64,000 nt of DNA, taken from NCBI RefSeq assembly GCF_038396755.1, contig NZ_CP149822.1:2480001-2544000 (forward strand), given 5' to 3'. The notes beneath the pieces were generated by a model. It made no database searches. It worked only from the letters and a program-made list of their open reading frames with translations, and was not told the origin of the DNA. Position 1 is the first letter of the stretch; every line of letters starts with the position of its first letter. The stretch is from Chitinophaga pollutisoli (GTDB lineage: Bacteria > Bacteroidota > Bacteroidia > Chitinophagales > Chitinophagaceae). Positions 44,178 to 53,466 of the stretch are shown here, one piece after another. A program made the position numbers and the translations under genes.

Positions 44178-45764
44178 TCATATTGATACACCAACCGGCG
44201 GTTTCGCTGGACCAATCCCGGCGATGGCTTCGGCCACGCGTTCGCCGTCCATCGCGGCCGATACGATCCCCCCGGCATAGCCTGCGCCCTCGCCGCAGGG
44301 ATAAAGTCCTTTCACCTGCGGGTGTTGCAGGTCATGATCGTTGCGCGGGATGCGCACGGGGCTGGAGGTCCGCGATTCCGTGGCTACCAGGATCGCGTCT
44401 TCCGTAAAATACCCCCTGATCTTCTTCCCGAAAGCCTTGAAAGCCTCTCCCAGCCTGGAGTGTACGGCAGCGGGCAAAACGGTCCGCAGATCCGTGGGGC
44501 GGACGCCGGGGATATACGAGCATTCGGGCAGCGTAGCGGAGACTTTCCCTTTCACGAAATCGGTCATCCGTTGCGCCGGGGCAACGAATCTGCCGCCGCC
44601 GGCTTCGAAGGCCGTGCGCTCCACATGTTGCTGGTACAGCATGGCGGCGAGGGGACCGGCTTTGGCGAATGGCGCGAAATCCTCCTCATCCACCGTTACG
44701 ACCATGCCGGAGTTGGCGTAGGGGTTGTTGCGCTTCGAGGGGGACCACCCGTTCACCACGAGTTCTCCCGGCGAAGTAGCAGCAGGTGCGATGATGCCGC
44801 CGGGGCACATGCAGAAGGAGAATACGCCGCGGCCGTTCACCTGTTCCACCAGGCTGTAGCTGGCGGGAGGGAGGTAATCGCCGCGGAGGGCGCAATGGTA
44901 CTGGGCGCTGTCGATCAGCGACTGCGGATGTTCCACACGCACGCCCAGGGCGAAGGGCTTGCGTTCGATGTGTATATTTTTCGCATGGAGCAGCCCGAAG
45001 ATGTCGCGGGCGGAGTGGCCGGTGGCGAGGATGACGTGCTTCGCATGGAAATCGTCGCCCGTGGCGGTTTTTACGCCGGTGATCTGGTTATTCTCCAGGA
45101 TGAATCCGGAAACTTTCTGTTCGAAGTGCACGGCTCCCCCGCTGTTATTGATCTGATCGCGCATGGCGGTGATGATGTGGGGGAGCTTGTTGGTACCGAT
45201 GTGCGGGTGCGCGTCGGTAGTGATGGCATCATCTGCGCCAAATTGGCGGAAGATGTGCAGGATGCGTTGTATGTTGCCGCGTTTGTTGGAGCGGGTGTAA
45301 AGTTTACCATCGGAGTAGGTGCCGGCGCCGCCTTCACCGAAGCAGTAATTGGATTCGGGGTTGACGATACCGGTTTTATTGAGGGCGGCGAGGTCTCGTC
45401 GGCGGGCGCGCACGTCTTTACCTCTTTCGAGGACGATGGGCCGGAGGCCGAGTTCGATGAGGCGGAGGGCGGCGAAGAGGCCGGCAGGGCCGGCGCCGAT
45501 GACGATGACGGGTTGGGCGCCGGGTGGCAGAGGCTCATAATGGAATGTTTCCAGCTTTTTGGGTTGGAAAGGCTCGTTGAGGTATACTTCGATGGTGAGC
45601 ATGAAGTACGGCTGGCGGGAGCGCGCGTCTATAGAGCGTTTGACGATATTGAACCCGGTGATGTCGGAGGGTTTGGCGCCGAGGGATTCGGCGGCATGGC
45701 GCGTGATGGCGCGGTGCTGTGCGGCTTCCTGCGGGAGGAGCTTGAGTGAGATTTGTTTGACCAT
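44178..45764 (-). CDS. FAD-dependent oxidoreductase (NAD(P)/FAD protein)
   Basis: 528 residues. An N-terminal extension of about 85 residues precedes the FAD-binding motif VIVIGAGPAGLFAALRLIELG; other landmarks are CFGEGGAGTYSDGKLYTR, a second nucleotide segment HVILATGHSARDIF, and the C-terminal GLYPCGEGAGYAGGIVSAAMDG that closes over FAD. This is the widespread family sometimes called dehydrogenases/Fe-S-less BFD-like flavoproteins; the substrate is not known. Cytoplasmic. Probably transcribed alone. Confidence 0.88.
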   Translation of the reverse strand: MVKQISLKLLPQEAAQHRAITRHAAESLGAKPSDITGFNIVKRSIDARSRQPYFMLTIEVYLNEPFQPKKLETFHYEPLPPGAQPVIVIGAGPAGLFAALRLIELGLRPIVLERGKDVRARRRDLAALNKTGIVNPESNYCFGEGGAGTYSDGKLYTRSNKRGNIQRILHIFRQFGADDAITTDAHPHIGTNKLPHIITAMRDQINNSGGAVHFEQKVSGFILENNQITGVKTATGDDFHAKHVILATGHSARDIFGLLHAKNIHIERKPFALGVRVEHPQSLIDSAQYHCALRGDYLPPASYSLVEQVNGRGVFSFCMCPGGIIAPAATSPGELVVNGWSPSKRNNPYANSGMVVTVDEEDFAPFAKAGPLAAMLYQQHVERTAFEAGGGRFVAPAQRMTDFVKGKVSATLPECSYIPGVRPTDLRTVLPAAVHSRLGEAFKAFGKKIRGYFTEDAILVATESRTSSPVRIPRNDHDLQHPQVKGLYPCGEGAGYAGGIVSAAMDGERVAEAIAGIGPAKPPVGVSI

Positions 45765-45802
45765 GTTAGGTATTTATCCTAAAAACCGGGGCAAAGATAG
45801 GC

Positions 45803-45838
45803 ATAAAAAAGGAGGCGCCCCGCAGCTGCGGGGCGCCT
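45803..45838 (-). terminator. Intrinsic terminator after the DUF3127 gene
   Basis: Perfect 11-bp stem AGGCGCCCCGC with its complement around AGCT, followed on the minus strand by a T run (45804-45810 on the plus strand as A). Confidence 0.88.
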
Positions 45839-45876
45839 GAAATATGGTGAGGCTTTACGGCCTGTATATTATTATA

Positions 45877-46272
45877 TTAGAACGGAAGATCGTCGCCGCT
45901 GTTGCCGCTGTTGCCACCACCGAAGGAACCTTCCTGGGAAGTGTTGTAGTTGGGCATGGGATCAGCGCCGGGTGCGCCCTGCATCATGGACTCGATACGC
46001 CATGCATCGAGGTTGGTGATGTAGTTCACTTTACCGTCTTTCTCCCAGCGGGTGCCTTTTATATTAAAATAAACCTTAACCATTTCGCCTTCATTGTGAC
46101 GGTCGACGATGGCGGTACGATCCTGAACTGACTGAAACTTGATATAATTGGTAATTACCCGGCCGTTGATATCGTCAGATTTCTCGATAACGAATTCACG
46201 GGTTTTGAAAGATTCGCTGCGCTGTACCGTATTGTACTTCACTACCAGTTTGCCGGTAACTTCAAAGCTCAT
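45877..46272 (-). CDS. DUF3127 SSB-like protein
   Basis: 131 residues. Residues 1-95 fit the DUF3127 family, an OB-fold-like domain (EVTGKLVVKYNTVQRSESFKTR, EGEMVKVYFNIKGTRWEK, YITNLDAWRIE). The tail is Gly/Asn/Ser-rich and ends DDLPF, exactly the acidic tip by which bacterial SSB recruits replication and repair proteins. It probably binds single-stranded DNA or SSB partners. It is divergent from dnaA, 543 bases away. Confidence 0.85.
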   Translation of the reverse strand: MSFEVTGKLVVKYNTVQRSESFKTREFVIEKSDDINGRVITNYIKFQSVQDRTAIVDRHNEGEMVKVYFNIKGTRWEKDGKVNYITNLDAWRIESMMQGAPGADPMPNYNTSQEGSFGGGNSGNSGDDLPF

Positions 46273-46302
46273 ATATAACTAGTTTAAAAATTTCAATTCC
46301 GC

Positions 46303-46310
46303 CAAAGATA
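46303..46310 (-). promoter_or_regulatory. -7 box of the DUF3127 gene
   Basis: TATCTTTG on the minus strand is a perfect TAnnTTTG match 30 bases before the ATG. The DnaA-box-like site at 46313-46321 lies in the spacer, so DnaA could affect this promoter. Confidence 0.5.
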
Positions 46311-46378
46311 AGTTTTTCACAACAGGATTAGTCAACAACTTTTACACAAGTTATTCGCATTTATTAGAAACAAGATCA

Positions 46379-46386
46379 TAAATTTG
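46379..46386 (+). promoter_or_regulatory. Possible -7 box upstream of dnaA
   Basis: TAAATTTG on the plus strand is a perfect -7 match but lies about 430 bases before dnaA and lacks a -33 partner. A long dnaA leader would follow. Confidence 0.3.
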
Positions 46387-46460
46387 CAGCCGATTCGAGA
46401 AACAGTAAAAGCGTTACCAAAAAAGTGAAACACCGAAGAGCCGACAATCCGCCCGTCAGG

Positions 46461-46480
46461 GCTTGCTTATTAAAGCAAGC
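46461..46480. repeat. Palindrome upstream of dnaA
   Basis: GCTTGCTT and its perfect complement AAGCAAGC around ATTA. It could be an operator or an RNA hairpin in the dnaA leader; no T run follows directly. Confidence 0.6.
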
Positions 46481-46815
46481 AAAGGGCAATGTTATTTTAC
46501 CTGATAAGCAGTCGTTTTGTGCGTTAATCAGTAAACAGTTTGACAAATTACCTGTTAATCATGCTTGTACGGTTTAGCACTTTTCGTAGTGGTCGAATTG
46601 CAGGCTAAACGGGTGTTTTAGCCGATTTTCATGCGAATAAAACAGGTCCGGCACACTGTATTTGTAGGAATAAAAACAAGGGCAGATTTATTTTTTTTTC
46701 AACATTTTCTACAGATATTCGTCGTCCTGTCAAAAAGATCTTCAACTGCCCGCATTGAAGACTTTAGTATTCGAGAACACCCAAATTAATAACACGACAA
46801 ATTATTTTTTTCTAA

Positions 46816-48249
46816 ATGAATAAAACTTGCGAACAAGTTTGGGATAGGTGTCTGAATATAATCAGGGATATAGTGGAGTGGCAGCCTTTCAAAACATGGT
46901 TTGAGCCGATAAAACCCGTAAAGCTTGAGAACAACGTTTTAACCATTCAAGTACCCAGCCAGTTTTTCTATGAATACCTGGAAGAACATTATGTGGGCCT
47001 GTTAGGTAAAACCATCAAGCGCGAGCTCGGCAAAGAAGCACGCCTGGAGTACCGGATCGTTGTGGAGAACAGCACCCCCCACCAGCATCCTAAAACGGTG
47101 AACATGCCCACGCAGTTTACCAAGCCCCAGAAGGACAGTGAAGTTGATTTCCCGCTTACCATACAAAACCCGGTTAAGAATCCCTTTGTAATCCCGGGCA
47201 TCAAACGCGTTCAGATCGATTCGCAACTGAACCACAATTACACCTTCGAATCTTTCATCGAAGGGGATTGCAACCGCGTGGCACGCCGGGCCGGCAAAAC
47301 CGTGTCCGACAAACCAGGCGGCACTTCCTTCAACCCCCTTGTTATATATGGCGGCGTAGGCCTGGGCAAAACCCACCTCGCACAAGCCATCGGCAACGAG
47401 GTGAAAAGGCAGAACCCGAACAAAGCCGTCCTCTACGTGAGCGCGGAAAAGTTCATCAACCAGTTCATCGACCACTCCAAGAATAATATCATCAACGACT
47501 TCATCCACTTCTATCAGCTGATCGACGTGCTGATCGTTGACGACATCCAGTTCTTCGCCCGTGCCGAAAAATCGCAGGACGCGTTTTTCGCCATCTTCAA
47601 CCACCTCCATCAAAGCGGCAAACAGCTCATCCTCACCTCCGACAAACCGCCCAAAGACCTGGACGGCGTGCAGGAGCGCCTGCTGAGCCGGTTCCGCTGG
47701 GGCCTCAGCGCAGACATCCAGCTGCCCGACTTCGAGACCCGCATGGAAATCCTGGAAATGAAGATGCGCAACGACGGCCTCGAAATGCCCAAAGAAGTTG
47801 TGAAGTATGTTGCCTACAATATCCAAAGCAACGTGCGCGAACTCGAAGGCGCCCTCATTTCCCTGCTCGCCCAATCTTCCCTCAACCGGAAAGAAATCGA
47901 CCTGGAACTGGCCAAACGCGTCCTCAAGTCTTTCGTTAAAACTTCTTCCAAAGAAATCACCATCGAAAGCATCCAGAAAATGGTCTGCGAATATTTCGAT
48001 GTCGCCTACGACAAGCTGCTGCAAAAAACCCGCAAGCGCGAAATCGTCCAGGCCCGCCAGATCACCATGTACCTGGCCAAAAGCTTTACCAAAAATTCCC
48101 TGAAAACCATCGGCGAACATTTCGGCGGACGCGACCACACCACCGTGATCCACTCCTGCCAAACGGTCAAAGACCTTATGGACACCGACAACTCTTTCCG
48201 GGACAGCGTAATAGAATTGCAACAGAAAGTGCAACTCGCCGCTATGTAA
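46816..48249 (+). CDS. dnaA: Chromosomal replication initiator DnaA
   Basis: 477 residues, normal length. Domain I (1-85; TCEQVWDRCLNIIRDIVEWQ), linker, AAA+ domain III with Walker A YGGVGLGKTHLAQAIGN, Walker B LIVDDIQFFA and arginine-finger region LLSRFRWGLSADIQLPD, and domain IV with the DNA-binding signature GGRDHTTVIHSC. It opens the origin and also acts as a transcription factor. Monocistronic with a strong terminator. Confidence 0.98.
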   Translation: MNKTCEQVWDRCLNIIRDIVEWQPFKTWFEPIKPVKLENNVLTIQVPSQFFYEYLEEHYVGLLGKTIKRELGKEARLEYRIVVENSTPHQHPKTVNMPTQFTKPQKDSEVDFPLTIQNPVKNPFVIPGIKRVQIDSQLNHNYTFESFIEGDCNRVARRAGKTVSDKPGGTSFNPLVIYGGVGLGKTHLAQAIGNEVKRQNPNKAVLYVSAEKFINQFIDHSKNNIINDFIHFYQLIDVLIVDDIQFFARAEKSQDAFFAIFNHLHQSGKQLILTSDKPPKDLDGVQERLLSRFRWGLSADIQLPDFETRMEILEMKMRNDGLEMPKEVVKYVAYNIQSNVRELEGALISLLAQSSLNRKEIDLELAKRVLKSFVKTSSKEITIESIQKMVCEYFDVAYDKLLQKTRKREIVQARQITMYLAKSFTKNSLKTIGEHFGGRDHTTVIHSCQTVKDLMDTDNSFRDSVIELQQKVQLAAM

Positions 48250-48277
48250 CCCCTCCTGCAATGCAACACCTTATTTG

Positions 48278-48308
48278 AAATGCCGGGCAACATCGCCCGG
48301 CATTTTTT
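48278..48308 (+). terminator. Intrinsic terminator after dnaA
   Basis: Eleven-bp stem AAATGCCGGGC with GCCCGGCATTT around a five-base loop, then a T run. Confidence 0.9.
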
Positions 48309-48399
48309 TGCATGCTGTTTTTTATCTCCGTAATTCTTCCTAATTTTTACTTAACAATTTCATAAATAGGGCAGCCAGATAATTCCACACGAACCTGAC

Positions 48400-48407
48400 T
48401 AATTTTG
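48400..48407 (+). promoter_or_regulatory. -7 box of the ECF sigma gene
   Basis: TAATTTTG is a perfect TAnnTTTG match only nine bases before the ATG, so the message would be almost leaderless. No clear -33 box. Confidence 0.35.
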
Positions 48408-48415
48408 AAGCCGAT

Positions 48416-48988
48416 ATGCGGCAGCAACCACAGCCAGATATAATATGGGAGATGGTCCGCCAGGGCCACAACACCGCTTTCCGCGCACTGTTCGACACGT
48501 ACTGGGAAGAACTGTACCATTACGCCGTTAAAGTGCTGAAAGACGGCTCCGCCGCGCAGGACGCCATCCAGGGCCTGTTCGTTCACCTGTGGGAAAGCCA
48601 TTCGGAGCTCCCTTCCGTCACTTCCGTGCCCGCTTATCTCCGCACTGCTTTGCGCAACCGCCTCCTCAACGTCATCCGCGACGAGCAGCTCTACCAGCAG
48701 CACGTCGGCAACTTCGGCGCCGCCACCGCTTCGGCCGACGACTCCCTGCTCGACGCCATCCATCTCCGCGAAACCGAAACGGCGCTCTTGCAATCCATCG
48801 ACCGCCTGCCGGCGCGCATGAAGACCGCTTTCTACATGCACCGCATCCAGCACCTCACCGTGGCCGAGATCGCCGAACAGCTGGGCAGCAGCGAGCAAAC
48901 CATCCGCAACCAGATCAACACCGCGTTGCGGCGCATCCGGCTGCAATGGCATGCCGTCTCCGTTCTGCTCTTCTTTATCCTCCGTTAA
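48416..48988 (+). CDS. ECF RNA polymerase sigma factor
   Basis: 190 residues, SusC-associated ECF type. Region 2 (about 22-85: AFRALFDTYWEELYHYAVKVL, AIQGLFVHLWE) binds the -10 area and core; region 4 (about 125-175: IDRLPARMKTAFYMHRIQHLTVAEIAEQLGSSEQTIRNQI) holds the helix-turn-helix. It is followed by a FecR anti-sigma gene and SusC/SusD, so it most likely switches on this locus when the TonB receptor senses its ligand. Confidence 0.93.
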   Translation: MRQQPQPDIIWEMVRQGHNTAFRALFDTYWEELYHYAVKVLKDGSAAQDAIQGLFVHLWESHSELPSVTSVPAYLRTALRNRLLNVIRDEQLYQQHVGNFGAATASADDSLLDAIHLRETETALLQSIDRLPARMKTAFYMHRIQHLTVAEIAEQLGSSEQTIRNQINTALRRIRLQWHAVSVLLFFILR

Positions 48989-49053
48989 AAAATATTTCCC
49001 GCCGCAATGGTTATCTGGGTTTTGTAGCGTGTCTATTGGGAAAGCACCTCTAC

Positions 49054-49947
49054 TTGGATCCGAAAGACATACGCGCATTACTGGAAAAATTCCGTGCCGG
49101 CCAGGCTACACAGGAAGAGGAACGCCTGTTGCACCGCTGGCTCGACGGGTTGGCCGCATCCGGGGAAGACCCGGTGATGGGGGATACAGATAAAACCCGG
49201 TTGCACGACAGCATGTGGCGGCACATCTCCGCGCATGCGCCCCGCCGGCAGCGCCGCATCTGGCCATACGCGGCCGTGGCGGCCTCCATTATCGGCGTGG
49301 CAGCGCTGGCCGCCACGTGGCTCATCCGACCGGAAGCGCCCCGCACCATCACCCTGGCCACCAGGCCCGGCGAAGTACGCACCTTCACCCTGCCCGACCA
49401 ATCGCGCGTGACCGCGGGGCCCAATACAAAAATGACCTGCGACCATCGCCAGGTAACGTTATTACAAGGTAAAGCCTACTTCGAAGTGAAAGCTTCGCCG
49501 GAAGAGCCCTTCACGGTGATCATGGATACTGATACCGCTACCGTGTTAGGCACCGCCTTTACCACGGAGCTCCCGGGCGACGGCGCCTACCGCCGCATCA
49601 CGCTCCTCTCCGGCAAAGTAAAAGCCAGCGGCCACGGCCTCCTGACGCCCGGCGAGCGCATCACCTATCCGCGAAAACAAATCGAGAAAATAACGCAGCA
49701 CGACGCCCTGGCATGGGCGCAGGGCGAAATACTGCTCCAGAACGCCCCGCTGGCGGAAGTTATACGGACACTGGAAGACCAGTACGGCATCACCGTTTCC
49801 ACAAAGCTGAACACAAACGCCGGCAGCTACACGCTCCGGCTTCCCGCGGCCATGCCTTTGCCGCAGGTATTGGATATCCTTCAGAAAATCAGTTATAAAC
49901 CAAAAATCACTTTTACGATGAACAAAACTCAACTCACTATCCACTAA
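49054..49947 (+). CDS. FecR-family anti-sigma factor
   Basis: 297 residues. A cytoplasmic N-terminal DUF4880-like part (DIRALLEKFRAGQATQEEERLLHRW), one transmembrane helix (about 72-92, AVAASIIGVAALAATWLI), then the periplasmic FecR domain (TLPDQSRVTAGPNTKM, GKAYFEVKASPEEPFTV, TVLGTAFTTELPGD) and a C-terminal STN-like DUF4974 segment (APLAEVIRTLEDQYGITVS). No ATG fits the start: TTG at 49054 (leading to DPKDIRALL) is used, TTG at 49036 is possible. It relays the receptor signal to the sigma factor encoded just upstream. Confidence 0.9.
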   Translation: MDPKDIRALLEKFRAGQATQEEERLLHRWLDGLAASGEDPVMGDTDKTRLHDSMWRHISAHAPRRQRRIWPYAAVAASIIGVAALAATWLIRPEAPRTITLATRPGEVRTFTLPDQSRVTAGPNTKMTCDHRQVTLLQGKAYFEVKASPEEPFTVIMDTDTATVLGTAFTTELPGDGAYRRITLLSGKVKASGHGLLTPGERITYPRKQIEKITQHDALAWAQGEILLQNAPLAEVIRTLEDQYGITVSTKLNTNAGSYTLRLPAAMPLPQVLDILQKISYKPKITFTMNKTQLTIH

Positions 49948-50067
49948 CCACTGACAAAAAAGCCGGTCCAAGCTGCAAACAAGTACCGGCCGAAAAGTAA
50001 CAACAACCGCAATGTGAATCGCACAGGCGTTTATGCCTGTTCAGTCATTACCTTTAATCTTACAAAG

Positions 50068-53000
50068 ATGCAAAAAATCAGACAGCATTTTTTTGTACGG
50101 ACCGTTATGGCCTGCATGCTCGTGCTTGCCGCCACGGTAACTACGCTTGCGCTCCCCCTTTCAGCGCAGGATCTTCAGAAAGTCGTGAAGAAAGTCGACA
50201 TCGCCGCAGGGCCGCTTTCTTCCGCCCTCAAGCAACTGGAACAATCCGCCGCCGTGCGCCTCGCTTATGACGAAGCGGCGCTCCGCCACTTAAAAGTGAA
50301 AGCCGTTTCCTACAGCTCCCGCTCGGTGGAATCCATTCTTTCGGAACTGCTCGCCGCTTCCGGGTTGCGCTTTGAAGAGCGCCATAACACGATCCTTATT
50401 TATGAAGGCCCAAAGCCGTCCGCCGTCACCATCAACGGCGGCGTGCAGGCAGATAAGATTACGCTGACGGGCGTGGTGACGGAAAAGAATGGTCCCATTC
50501 CCGGCGCGTCGGTAATGGTGAAAGGCACTTCCCTGGGCACAATCACCTCGGTAGACGGGCGTTTCCGGCTGTCCGTAGACGAATCCCCCAACCTGACGCT
50601 CGTGGTAAGTATGCTCGGCTACGGCACACAGGAGGTAGTGGTAGGCGCGCGGCGCGATTTCACCATATCGCTGGAATCTTCCGCACTCAACCTCAACCAG
50701 CTCGTAGTGATCGGTTATGGTTCGCAAAGTAAGGCCAAAGTGACGGGCGCGGTAGCCGATGTACAGCTCGACAAGCTCACCAGCCGGTCGCTCGCCAATT
50801 TCAACGAAGCGCTGCAGGGCAAAGCGCCGGGCGTGATCGTACAGAACGAAGGTGGCGATCCTACCGCGAATCCCCGCGTGAACATCCGCGGTATGGGAGG
50901 CATCAACGGAGAAAACGTTTTGTATGTGGTAGACGGTGCGATTTATGCAGGAGGCCCCATCAACCCCAATGATGTGGAAAGCATTTCCGTGTTAAAAGAT
51001 GCGGCTTCTTCCATTTACGGCGCCCGCGCTGCCGGCGGCGTAATCCTCGTTACCACAAAGAAAGGCAAGCTGGGCAAAGCCGCTGTGGAGCTGGACGTAA
51101 AGCAAGGCTGGCAGTCGGCCATCAAAAAACTGGAACCGCTCAATGCAAAAGAATTCGCGGACGTTACCAACAAAGCATATGATGCGGCCGGCAAGGCCCG
51201 CCAGCCCGCGTTCGACCCGGTGCAATACCCCGATGGACAGATCACCCGCACCAACTGGATGGACGAAATCTTCCGCACCGGTCGTATCCAGGATTACAAC
51301 GCCAACATTAAAGGGGGCAACGATAACGGGCGGTATTATTTCAGTTTCGGGTACCGCAAGGGAGAAGGCATCTTGCTCAATACCTACAGCGAGCGCTACT
51401 CCATCCGCATGAATACCGATTTCCAGCTGAAGCCCTGGCTGAAGATCGGCGAAAACATGGCGCTGACCATGACCGACGGCAACGGCGCCAACACCACCAG
51501 CGCCTATACCGGCGCCATCATCTCCGCGATCTTCTACCCGCCGCATATCCGCCCTTACAATCCCGACGGCTCCTTCAGCGGACTGCCGCTCCAATACGCC
51601 GGCGCATACGGTGATGTTATCAACCCCGTGGCTTACCTGCAGCGGATCGATTCCCGCGCCCCTGAAACGAAGATTTTCTTCAACCCCTACGTGGAGATGA
51701 ATCTCGCGAAGGGACTGAATTTCCGTTCGAACTTCTCCCTCACCAAATCTTTCCGCGACGCGAAAACGTACAACGCCAAAGTACTGGAGATCGGGAAAAT
51801 CTTCGATTACAATGATCTGCGGCAGGATATCAACAACCTCACCGAAATCCTAGCGGAGCAAACACTTACCTACGACCGGAAGTTCGAAGGCGGGCATAAC
51901 CTCACTGCTATGGGCGGCTTCTCGCACCAGAAGCACCGCGGCACCTGGCTGGGCGTTAACGCGCAGGGTTTTTATAACGAACTGCCCTCCTACCGGTATT
52001 TCGATAACGCTACCAAATTTTTCCGCCCGTGGAGCGGCCTGAACAAATGGGCGATGACGTCGTGGTTCAGCCGTGTAAACTACGATTATAAAAGCAAATA
52101 CCTGTTGGGACTGATTGGCCGTTACGACGGGTCAAGCATGCTGCCGAAGCACAACCGCTGGGAGCCTTATTATGGCATCACCGCCGGTTGGGTGGTAACA
52201 GAAGAAGAATTTTTAAAAGGCTCGTCGTGGCTCAACTTCCTGAAGCTGCGCCTCAGCCATGGCATCCAGGGCAACCTGGGCTCACTGGTGGCGACCGGCG
52301 TAGATGCGCCAATGTCGAGCGGGCAGATCTGGATCGGACGAGATCCGCAGCAGGTACCTACCTACCAGGAAACCGCTTTGCCGAATAAAGATTTGAAATG
52401 GGCCAGCACGAAGATCAACAACATAGGGCTCGACTTCGGCCTGTTCAATAACCGCCTCAGCATCAACGCCGATTACTTCGAAAAGACCACCAACAACATG
52501 CTGGTGCACGTAGACGTACCGGGTATGCTCGGCGTGCCGGACGGCATGTGGAAGAATGCTGGTGTTGCGATGGACAAAGGTTTCGAACTGGGATTGAATT
52601 TCCAGGCAGACCGTGCCGGCGATTTCCAGTACGACCTCGGCCTGACTTTGACCCGGGTCAACAACAAACTGCTGTCGCTGCACGACGGCAAAAAAGTGAT
52701 GCCGCTGAACGATATCAATATTCGCAGCACGCTCGCCCCGCTCCGCCAGGAAGTAGGCTTGCCGCTGTATTCGTACTACGTGGTGCGCACCGACGGTATC
52801 TTCAAAACGCAGGAGGAAATCAACGCGTATAAAGACAAAGACGGGAACATGATCCAGGACAAGGCAAAACCCGGCGACCTGAAGTTCATCGATCACAATG
52901 GCGATGGTAAGATTACCAACGACGACCGCGTGGTGGTGGGCAATGCGTTCCCGAAGTTCACGTATGGGTTCAGTGCCAACGCACGGTACAAGAATTTCGA

Positions 53001-53445
53001 CCTGAACGTGTTTTTCCAGGGCGTATATGGCAACAAGCTGTTCAACGCGCTGAAGTTCACCGCGCTGAATGCGGGCAACGGGCAGAATTATAACATGTTG
53101 AAAGACATCCTCAACGCCTGGACGCCGGAGAATTCCAATTCCAACATCCCCCGGATCAACGGCGGCGACCCGAACGGCAACTTCGGCACCACCAGCGATT
53201 GGTATGTGGAGGACGGCAGCTACCTGCGGATGAAGAACGTAACCCTCGGCTACACCGTACCCAAAAATATCCTGACCCGTTACGGCATCGGCCAGATCCG
53301 TCTGTACGTAACCGGCAACAACCTGCTCACGTTTACGAAGTACAAAGGCTTCGATCCCGAAGTGGGGTTGGATGAATACGGCATCGACAAAGGCCGTTAC
53401 CCGCAGGCGAAAAACGTAACCGTTGGTCTGAACGTAAACTTTTAA
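50068..53445 (+). CDS. SusC/RagA TonB-dependent receptor with STN domain
   Basis: 1125 residues. Signal peptide (ending near LSAQ), STN signalling domain (about 35-90: IAAGPLSSALKQLEQSAAVRL), carboxypeptidase-like domain (about 115-200: LTGVVTEKNGPIPGASVMVKGT), plug (about 210-330: NLNQLVVIGYGSQSKAKVTG, NVLYVVDGAIYAGG, DAASSIYGARAAGGVILVTT) and a 22-strand barrel ending VTVGLNVNF. The STN domain and the upstream sigma/FecR pair show transmembrane signalling. ATG 50068 is preferred; an upstream GTG at 50014 would add 18 residues before the signal peptide. Confidence 0.95.
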   Translation: MQKIRQHFFVRTVMACMLVLAATVTTLALPLSAQDLQKVVKKVDIAAGPLSSALKQLEQSAAVRLAYDEAALRHLKVKAVSYSSRSVESILSELLAASGLRFEERHNTILIYEGPKPSAVTINGGVQADKITLTGVVTEKNGPIPGASVMVKGTSLGTITSVDGRFRLSVDESPNLTLVVSMLGYGTQEVVVGARRDFTISLESSALNLNQLVVIGYGSQSKAKVTGAVADVQLDKLTSRSLANFNEALQGKAPGVIVQNEGGDPTANPRVNIRGMGGINGENVLYVVDGAIYAGGPINPNDVESISVLKDAASSIYGARAAGGVILVTTKKGKLGKAAVELDVKQGWQSAIKKLEPLNAKEFADVTNKAYDAAGKARQPAFDPVQYPDGQITRTNWMDEIFRTGRIQDYNANIKGGNDNGRYYFSFGYRKGEGILLNTYSERYSIRMNTDFQLKPWLKIGENMALTMTDGNGANTTSAYTGAIISAIFYPPHIRPYNPDGSFSGLPLQYAGAYGDVINPVAYLQRIDSRAPETKIFFNPYVEMNLAKGLNFRSNFSLTKSFRDAKTYNAKVLEIGKIFDYNDLRQDINNLTEILAEQTLTYDRKFEGGHNLTAMGGFSHQKHRGTWLGVNAQGFYNELPSYRYFDNATKFFRPWSGLNKWAMTSWFSRVNYDYKSKYLLGLIGRYDGSSMLPKHNRWEPYYGITAGWVVTEEEFLKGSSWLNFLKLRLSHGIQGNLGSLVATGVDAPMSSGQIWIGRDPQQVPTYQETALPNKDLKWASTKINNIGLDFGLFNNRLSINADYFEKTTNNMLVHVDVPGMLGVPDGMWKNAGVAMDKGFELGLNFQADRAGDFQYDLGLTLTRVNNKLLSLHDGKKVMPLNDINIRSTLAPLRQEVGLPLYSYYVVRTDGIFKTQEEINAYKDKDGNMIQDKAKPGDLKFIDHNGDGKITNDDRVVVGNAFPKFTYGFSANARYKNFDLNVFFQGVYGNKLFNALKFTALNAGNGQNYNMLKDILNAWTPENSNSNIPRINGGDPNGNFGTTSDWYVEDGSYLRMKNVTLGYTVPKNILTRYGIGQIRLYVTGNNLLTFTKYKGFDPEVGLDEYGIDKGRYPQAKNVTVGLNVNF

Positions 53446-53466
53446 CCGAAAAAATTCCGGACTATC

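Larger units (their letters stand above)
46273..46815. other. Candidate replication origin between DUF3127 gene and dnaA
   Basis: 543 bases, AT-rich, next to dnaA. Two sites match the relaxed DnaA box TTWTNCACA in the same orientation: 46313-46321 (TTTTTCACA) and 46340-46348 (TTTTACACA). There are T-rich stretches near 46690 and 46805 and a perfect palindrome at 46461-46480. Two boxes are few for an oriC, and in Bacteroidota the origin is not always beside dnaA, so this is only a candidate. Confidence 0.35.

Noticed and set aside
50014..50067. GTG start 18 codons before the chosen SusC start
   Set aside because: Kept only as an alternative; the ATG gives a normal signal peptide.
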